64,000 bases of DNA from Lactifluus volemus (taxonomy: Eukaryota > Basidiomycota > Agaricomycetes > Russulales > Russulaceae), in the NCBI GenBank assembly GCA_022376515.1, contig WTXI01000004.1:558001-622000 (forward strand), read 5' to 3'. The position numbers and the translations under genes are program-made. How positions within the stretch are numbered: position 1 is the first letter of the stretch; every line of letters begins with the position of its first letter. The notes beneath the pieces are model-generated. The model made no database searches, had not been told where the DNA came from, and worked only from the letters and a program-made list of their open reading frames with translations. Shown piece after piece: positions 57,559 to 64,000 of the stretch.

Positions 57559-57662
57559 GTCCTAGGGGAAGGGGGGGTTCCAGGATGAGATTGAAGGCTG
57601 AGGAGTCAGACGGTGTTGGTTATCACGATACTGTATCCACCTTGTGTTAGTAGGCAAAAGCA

Positions 57663-57970
57663 GTGCAGCGTATTATAGCCTGTCCAAATATGGACACGCG
57701 TTGCGCTGGTTACGGGCCGCGGAGGAAGCCCTTCCGATCGCGGCTTCAATTGCGGACTCGGACGCGACCTCCGAGTCCGTTAGATGGCATTGTATTGTAT
57801 CCCTTCTGGCGCTCAATGGGAGCTCGAGCGTGGGGTATGGATGCGTATCAACTAAAATTAATATCACATCCCTTTGTTCCTTGTTTTCTAGCCTGGGTAG
57901 GTGCAGGTTTAAAACCAACGTATCATACTAAAACGTAATACAAGGTTTAAAGTATAACCTTCTGTCCTAT
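57663..57970 (+). pseudogene. Duplicated 3' end of the FBL-type gene
   Basis: It repeats the last part of the pseudogene at 53663-55336: CGACC.CC....GTTAGATGGCATTGTATTG-like sequence, the codons for FPSGAxWELERGVWMRIN-like residues, a TAA near 57862, and about 100 bp of 3' flank. Only the final 40 or so codons are present, with frame slips. It shows that the unit 'FBL end plus F-box copy' was duplicated in tandem, giving copies F and G. Confidence 0.65.
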
Positions 57971-58092
57971 CTCGCATGTACGTTACAAGATAAAGGTGAC
58001 TTCTTCCTACAATAGCTAAATAGCTTCTCGTCTCTGCCTGTGGAGTTACTCAAAAGGGCATGGACTACACCATCTCATCTTATCCCTCTGCC

Positions 58093-59693
58093 TTAAACGT
58101 GAGAACTTGATGCGGATCTGGAAATGGACCAGGACCAGGACAGATGCACAGGATGGCCCGCTACTTGTCGTTCATTGATGAATGGCGTAAACTCGTCACG
58201 GACAACCTGGTCTCCAAAATAGCTGAGCTCTTTCAGGTTAGGCAAAATCTCCATAGGTGGTTCTCCTTCCTCCGAACGTAGAGAACGAAAGAGCCCCTTG
58301 CAAGTGACGTGGTCGTCGCCTTCCACATTAACTTCCACATGAAGCACCTTCACATTGCTGAACGGTTCAAGAAGTTTGCGCCACTGTATTCGGTCGACAT
58401 CGTTGTGCCATTCGGATGACTGACTGTGCTTCCAGTGGCTGAGCGTGAGTTTCTCCACAACGGAGAGTACTGGCGAAAGGGAATGAAAGAGCTGCGCTGC
58501 GGATGCTACTTGCCAATCGAGGTGTCTGCACTTGATCCGCAGGTCTAAGGAGCGTCCCCACGATCCCTGATGTCCGTCTGTTCTAAGAATAAAATAATCA
58601 GGATTGAATGCAAGCCAAAGCGTAGTCGATATGAAATCGGATGAATCTATGAAGTGCAAAAGCTGTGGAACAGTGAATGTGAGCTGATTGAATAATTCGA
58701 CCTCAAAAACAGAGAGGACTGGGGTCATGATCCGAGAAAGAAGGCCTTCCAGGTAAGTGCTGACACCTTTAAACGAAAAGGAGCCAAGGTTAGGAAGGTT
58801 TATGTCGGTCATGATTGCAGTGTCCTCAACATCGCGGTTGGGAATAGGAAAGGAGAATTCTATTCCTAGTTTCTCCAACTGAGGCATGCGTGAAAGCTGC
58901 GTGAGCATATAATTTGGGGGGAAGTAGGCAGATGTTGGAATATCGAAAAGCTCGAGAGATACAAGGCCCCCATTAAATTTGAGTATGGGGGATTGCATTT
59001 GAAGCGCAACGCGCTCCAGATAGATGTGGCGCAGACTGGGTGCCTGAAATGATTGAGGAACTGTAAAGCTTATAACATCGGTCTGCGGGCGACATTGATA
59101 GACAGGTATTCCAGAATTGGGAAATCACCGCACATGGCCGGGATAAGCCTCTCCAAATTCGCAGCTGGCATCCAAAGGACAATACTATGCACACGATCAC
59201 GGTGCGAGATCGCGAGGAGTGCATGCTCTTCATCGTCTGGGGTGATATTGAACGTGATGTCGGAATAAAAAATGGCAAGTGGCAGGGGTGGTGAATTTGC
59301 CAGCATGTCTGCTACAGGCACCTTATTCAAGTTGGTGCAGACAAGTTGGAGATCGAGTAGAGATGGTGACGCAAGGATAATACGTCGCCACTGTCGGGAA
59401 ACGTGAGCCAGCTTGTACCACCAACGTAAACTGAGCCAGTTGTGACGACATTGGATTCTTCGTGCACTGGCACGACATCGAGTCGAAAAAGATAGAATAT
59501 GTTTAGAAGGACGTCGTCGTTGAGAATAGAGATAGGTGAGTACAGTCTATCGGCAGTGGGCTCTATTGATTACGAGTTGGTTAAGGGGACGGGGACTGGG
59601 TAGGGTCTAGAACTTACGTCTTTGTGAACCTCGGCAGCGCCTCCGAGTCCTGATAGCGGGTGATTGAGCGGTGGTGGACAAGTAATCTGACAT
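58093..59693 (-). pseudogene. F-box/LRR-like family copy G, two frameshifts
   Basis: Exon 1 (59693-59618) starts MSDYLSTTAQSPAIRTRRRC and is followed by a GTAAGT donor and a 55-bp intron; exon 2 begins at 59562. F-box: ISILNDDVLLNIFYLFR; the frame slips near 59443 and continues NWLSLRWWYKLAHVSRQWRR, VPVADMLANSPPLPLAIFYS. A second slip near 59085 (between SINVA and QTDVISFTV) leads into the long C-terminal frame, FQAPSLRHIYLER, LPNLGSFSFKG, WRKLLEPFSNVKVLHVEV, MEILPNLKELSYFG, ending at 58093. Relative to copy F it has an extra acidic insert (NVEGDDHVTCK). Tandem duplicate of copy F. Confidence 0.78.
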
Positions 59694-62289
59694 GTCCTGA
59701 GGGGAAGGGGATGTCCGGTGACGACCTGGATGAGATCAAAGACTGAAGTGTGTTGGTCTCTGTTCCATGATATCCTCGTATTAGGAACTTGAAGGCAGTG
59801 CAGAGACAGCGCAGGGTCGCATCCAAACACGGACGTCAGTGGCGACACTAGCGATGGTAGTGTTATCTGTTCCGGAGATAGCGTGAGATTCCATATACAG
59901 TAGAAGCCCTCTTAACCGCCCAAAGTGCTCAACACATAAAGGGTGGCGTGGTCCCTGGACATAGATATCTCCGTGACTGCGATATGGCCGCACTCGTCTC
60001 TATCTGTTCAACGAAACTAAGCGAAACTTGTTGCATATCTTAGGACCTCCTCCCACGTCCTCGAAGGTCCCGCTGCCGTTCTTATTCATACCCGCCGTTG
60101 GAATGAAGACTTACTAAGTTCGACCACGTACGAGGATCATCCTGTACAAAGGACAACGCAAGTAAGTCTGGCTCGAGTGTGTCTCTCACCTCAGATTACT
60201 CACACGAGAACGGACACGAGAAATGAGGGGGGATAACTAGTGTAGGTAGAATATATAAGTCCATACAGTATAACTAGGGGATATACGAAGGTAATCGATC
60301 AGGCGAAATCGTCCGCGTGCGCCCCGAGAATGTGCCGTCTTGCTACCATCCTCTAACCGGTAGGTAGGTTAGTATGAAGAAAAATTGAAACTAGAAACGA
60401 AAGAAAAACCGATCTGAAACGATCGCATTCAGCATTAAACAGGCTGGTCCGAGCTCATGCCAAGTAGTTTCCCGAGGGACCCTGCATAGACCAGTCGCCA
60501 CAGCTTGTTGTCGTTCCTGTTGTTGTCGGCCGTTCATGGCAGCCTTGGCAGCACAGATAGCCACGAGAGGACCAACTCTTGATTGTGGAATGTGCTTTCA
60601 CTGCAAGTGCATGAAACATGAGTCCAATTCAGAAATTGTTGTCGACGGGTGATGGAGGGCGCGAAACTGGACTCGGGTTGTCGGTGGGTATGCGGTCAGA
60701 GGAATACTAGTAGGCGCTGCGTAAGACGTCGGGGAAATAACCACTACTGGTCACAGCGTCATGGATGCCGCCTGCGCTGGTGTTGATGGGAGGAGGCTGT
60801 GAGATGATTCGAAATGTGACTAGCAGGTGAATGGGCACGCACACTGTTATTCCTCTGCCGCTTCGCCATCGACCCAAACTCCATAGGGACCTGCCCACCT
60901 TATGTGCTGTTCGGCCCTACAATTACCTCGTGTAGTCTTTCCACTGGCAGACAATCCTACAAGATGACATGATAGCCTGGCTTCTGCACAAAAATATCAG
61001 TAGCTGGTCCAAAACCTCGAATAATGAGCCTCACTACCATCGTAAGTTCTGTGGTATTAGCCTGGCCCATTGTACGTGTGTTGCACAAGAATCACTGACA
61101 TCGAGTATTGCGGTAAGTGAGGACCTGATGTCGTCCACGGCCCGCCGGCGCCGGATAGGACTCCGACTTCCCAAACTCGCAGCCCATTCTACCTTCACTT
61201 TCTCACCAGCAGCATAATTGAGCGTCATACAGAGTTGAACAAACCAAGAATAGTGACAAGACTACTGCCATGGGAAAACCAGTCGGTCACGGTCAAGGAT
61301 CCAACCTGAAGGATACGGAACCCCTGAAGCACCTCCCGCTCATCATCGTTTTTTGAGACAACTCGTTAATATCCGTTTTCACTTTGACGGGAGCTATGTT
61401 CCAGGTTTTTCTCTTTCTGTTTGTATCTAACGCTGCTCGCTGATGCATTCCCAGCCGCTGTAACATGAAGCATATGTCCTTACCGAAATTTATTGGTGTG
61501 CCCTAGGAGCTAACCAAGTGAACCTTGTCGCAGGTCTCGCGCTTGCGCTAGCCTCTGGTATTGTGAACGATGAAGTCAGGCATATCTCACTTCGTGAAAA
61601 GAGAGTTCGTCATGATGTATTTCAGACATATATAAAGTATACATATCAAATATATTGTTATTTTCGGTACGTACGGGGATTAATGTTGTACTAGCCAGCG
61701 TTGTCCAGACCCTAGCTGCCCTTCCAATTGGTCTTGGCTCTGAGCCTGTCTGTAGTTTTTTCACTTGCGTTCATGGGTGCGGGGGCGACATGGCGGCATA
61801 GCAGTACCGTGACAGGTCATGTGAGTGTGAAACAAATATAGTATTTGCAAAATCTATGTGTCCACCTGCGCGATCGATGATCCTCCAAGAATCAGACAGT
61901 CAATTATCACCGACACAACGCACGACAAAATCTTCCATCTAGTAGAGCTCTAGGTCCGTATTCGTGGCGCTTTGTGCTGGTGATGTCGCGTTGCCAGTGG
62001 TGGACAGCACTTGAACGGTTTGACGGTAAGATTGACCTGTCTGTGCTCTACCCGCGCGCCTACTGTATAAATGTAGGTGAGTGTGTGAAAGGAGGTGTGA
62101 CTCATAGTGAGGTGACGACGGCAACGTTGATGGTGACGAGGAAGGTTGACGTCACAGGCAGTGTCCAATTTGGTAGAGGTCAGCGCCATCATGGGAGTCA
62201 TGGCCAAGGACACCGGCGCCACGCCCATATATACCGCTTTATAATCTTCAATCGCATCCGCGTCCGAGTCATTACTCACCTCCCTGAAA
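59694..62289. other. Gene-poor interval between copy G and copy P7
   Basis: No convincing gene. On the minus strand, 60528-60435 encodes NRNDNKLWRLVYAGSLGKLL and ends SSDQPV with a stop, which looks like a genuine C-terminus but has an in-frame stop just upstream, so it may be a relic or last exon. The stretch 61.9-62.29 kb is the diverged 5' flank of P7; a weak echo of the P1-type upstream element (CAGCGCC, CAAGGACACC) appears near 62180-62215. Confidence 0.4.
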
Positions 62290-63978
62290 ATGCCTGGTTG
62301 CTGCTCTACCATAATTTATCCTCCCCTCATTAAAAGGCTCGGTCGACGTAAGCAGTTCCAAATCATGATTTTTGTGTCTCTGATCCTTGCTCTGATTTGC
62401 TCACAAACTTGCAACTTCATAGGATACAACAGCAATAGGCGACACTCACCTATCCGTACCCTTAACGATGACGTGCTTCTCATTATATTTCATCTTTATC
62501 GGCTGGCAGATCCGGACGAACATGACGACAGAAATGACGACGGAATTACGACGCAAGTTTATTGGAACCGCCACCGTTGGTGGTACAAACTGGCACATGT
62601 TTGTCGACTCTGGCGAAATATTATTCTTGAATCACCATCTCGGCTCGACCTTCATCTCTATTGCACCAATGGCGTGCATGTAGCGGACATGCTCGCACAT
62701 TCACCACCACTACCACTCACCATCTCTTATCGTTATCACGACACTGATCTGGAGATGAAAGCAGTTGATGAATCGGGAATACTGCTCGCACTTTCGCACC
62801 GTGATCGCGTTCGACGCATTGAATTTTGGAGGTTCCCAAATGTGGGGAAGTTCGTCACGGTTATGGATGATCAATTCCCAGTTCTGGAGCGCTTTTATAT
62901 CGATTCTTCGATCGAAGTGGTTTTTCCTGCAACGTTTCAAGCCCCCAATCTACGCCATCTCTTTCTGACGATGGCATCCCTTCCAATTGGATCTCCCTTA
63001 CTCACAACTACTGCCGCGGGACTCCGAGTCGTCACTCTGACGCTTCGCGATTTCCCAACATCTGGCCATCTCCCTCTAAGTCATATACTTACATGGCTTT
63101 CGCTTATGGCCCAACTGGAGAAGCTGTCCATTGCATTTCAATTCCCTACCCCCAACAGTGATGTTGAAAGGCAGTTGTACCAGACCTCGAACATGACCAG
63201 ACTTCCTAACCTACGCCAGTTTGTGTTCCAAGGTAAAGCCAGATATTTGGAGGATCTTGTTGCTCGGATCAGCGCCCCTTGCCTCAGCATCCTTCGTGTC
63301 TTTCTTTTTGATCAGCTCTCCATTCCTCTTCCACACCTCGTTCAGTTCGTGCAAACATCTGAGAACCTCAAATTTCGCGCTGTCCAGGTGACTTTCGGAA
63401 CGCGTTCCGTTTCCTTACATGCGGTCCCTTGGAAGTGGGACATTTCTTTGATGGAGATCAGGTACAAATATCTCGACTCGCATGCGTTTGCAGTGCAATT
63501 GTTTGGTACACTTTCACCTGTACTTTCCACTGTTGAGCAAGTCACATTCAGCTACGAAGAGCACGACCAATCGTCAGAATGGCACAGTAATGTCGACCGA
63601 GGACAGTGGCGCGAACTCCTTAGGCCGTTCACCAACGCGAAGACCGTTTGTGTACAAGATGATCTCGTCAGCAAAATCTCCCGTTCCTTGCCATCGGACG
63701 ATGGAGGGCCACCATTAGAACTCCTTCCGAACCTTGAGGAGGTTGGATATTCTGGAGCAAGCGATGCTCTGGACGCATTTGCCACATTTCTCAATGAACG
63801 GCAAGGATCGGGCCATCCCGTCAGGCTGCGCTTAGTAGATGGTTCGATGTTCGATAAACCTTCGGTTCCGTACGTGTGGACGCCGCAGAAATGGAGCTCA
63901 TTGGTGGATCGAAGTACGTCTCGACACAACTACCCACATCTTAATCGTACTCACGCCATTATGTGTTGGCTACAATGA
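62290..63978 (+). CDS. F-box/LRR-like protein, copy P7, intact and divergent
   Basis: Exon 1 (62290-62347) reads MPGCCSTIIYPPLIKRLGR. The intron 62348-62422 (GTAAGC to ATAG, 75 bp) joins in phase to exon 2, giving 537 residues. F-box: RTLNDDVLLIIFHLYR, then NRHRWWYKLAHVCRLWRN; then HVADMLAHSPPLPLTISY, FQAPNLRHLFLTM, LPNLRQFVFQG, RQWRELLRPFTNAK and LLPNLEEVGYSG. The C-terminus runs about 40 residues past the usual family end. Because the intron length is divisible by three and has no stop, the unspliced reading is also open (562 residues) and would insert a hydrophobic stretch (IMIFVSLILALICSQTC). The spliced form fits the relatives better. Confidence 0.85.
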   Translation: MPGCCSTIIYPPLIKRLGRRKQFQIMIFVSLILALICSQTCNFIGYNSNRRHSPIRTLNDDVLLIIFHLYRLADPDEHDDRNDDGITTQVYWNRHRWWYKLAHVCRLWRNIILESPSRLDLHLYCTNGVHVADMLAHSPPLPLTISYRYHDTDLEMKAVDESGILLALSHRDRVRRIEFWRFPNVGKFVTVMDDQFPVLERFYIDSSIEVVFPATFQAPNLRHLFLTMASLPIGSPLLTTTAAGLRVVTLTLRDFPTSGHLPLSHILTWLSLMAQLEKLSIAFQFPTPNSDVERQLYQTSNMTRLPNLRQFVFQGKARYLEDLVARISAPCLSILRVFLFDQLSIPLPHLVQFVQTSENLKFRAVQVTFGTRSVSLHAVPWKWDISLMEIRYKYLDSHAFAVQLFGTLSPVLSTVEQVTFSYEEHDQSSEWHSNVDRGQWRELLRPFTNAKTVCVQDDLVSKISRSLPSDDGGPPLELLPNLEEVGYSGASDALDAFATFLNERQGSGHPVRLRLVDGSMFDKPSVPYVWTPQKWSSLVDRSTSRHNYPHLNRTHAIMCWLQ

Positions 63979-64000
63979 CAGCGTCGTCCCGAGCGAGAAG

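Overview
This window reads as nuclear DNA of an Agaricomycete (mushroom-forming basidiomycete). Genes are cut by many 50-75 bp GT-AG introns, several genes are fungal (GPI-anchored chitin deacetylase, intron-rich alpha-amylase with a CBM20 starch-binding domain, OMA1-like mitochondrial protease relic), and there is a Plavaka-type DNA transposon, a class typical of basidiomycetes. Nothing prokaryotic is present. All calls come from reading the sequence by eye; no database was searched.

The dominant content is a lineage-specific family of roughly 520-residue F-box/leucine-rich-repeat-like proteins. I count 14 copies: seven on the minus strand (about 0-11 kb and 56-60 kb) and seven on the plus strand (16.7, 21.0, 25.3, 28.9, 32.3, 42.7 and 62.3 kb). 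They share a short first exon, a conserved phase-1 intron and, for the plus copies, long similar flanks, so the locus looks like repeated segmental duplication. Only three copies read as intact (16689-18314, 55922-57558 and 62290-63978). The rest carry frameshifts, deletions or insertions. F-box proteins usually present substrates to SCF ubiquitin ligases; the targets here are unknown.

Mobile DNA sits inside this array. A 5'-truncated LINE with a 15-bp target-site duplication lies at 19.1-19.8 kb. A 453-bp solo LTR with a 5-bp duplication breaks the copy at 21-23 kb. A MITE-like element is at 30.8-31.3 kb. A complete 7.7-kb Plavaka element (34547-42258) lies in the 3' flank of the fifth plus copy, with 15-bp terminal inverted repeats, CTAG-rich subterminal arrays, an apparently intact 9-exon transposase and a damaged divergent accessory gene.

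Single-copy-style genes separate the F-box blocks. At 12.8-15.6 kb a chitin deacetylase lies divergently from a small Cys-rich membrane protein gene. At 45.4-46.6 kb there is a proline/glutamine-rich single-pass membrane protein. At 48.0-52.7 kb a truncated OMA1 relic lies divergently from an alpha-amylase gene with one apparent frameshift. At 53.7-55.3 kb there is a second, GC-rich type of F-box/LRR pseudogene whose 3' end is repeated at 57.7 kb. No tRNA, rRNA or CRISPR was seen. Stretches without genes are listed with what they hold.
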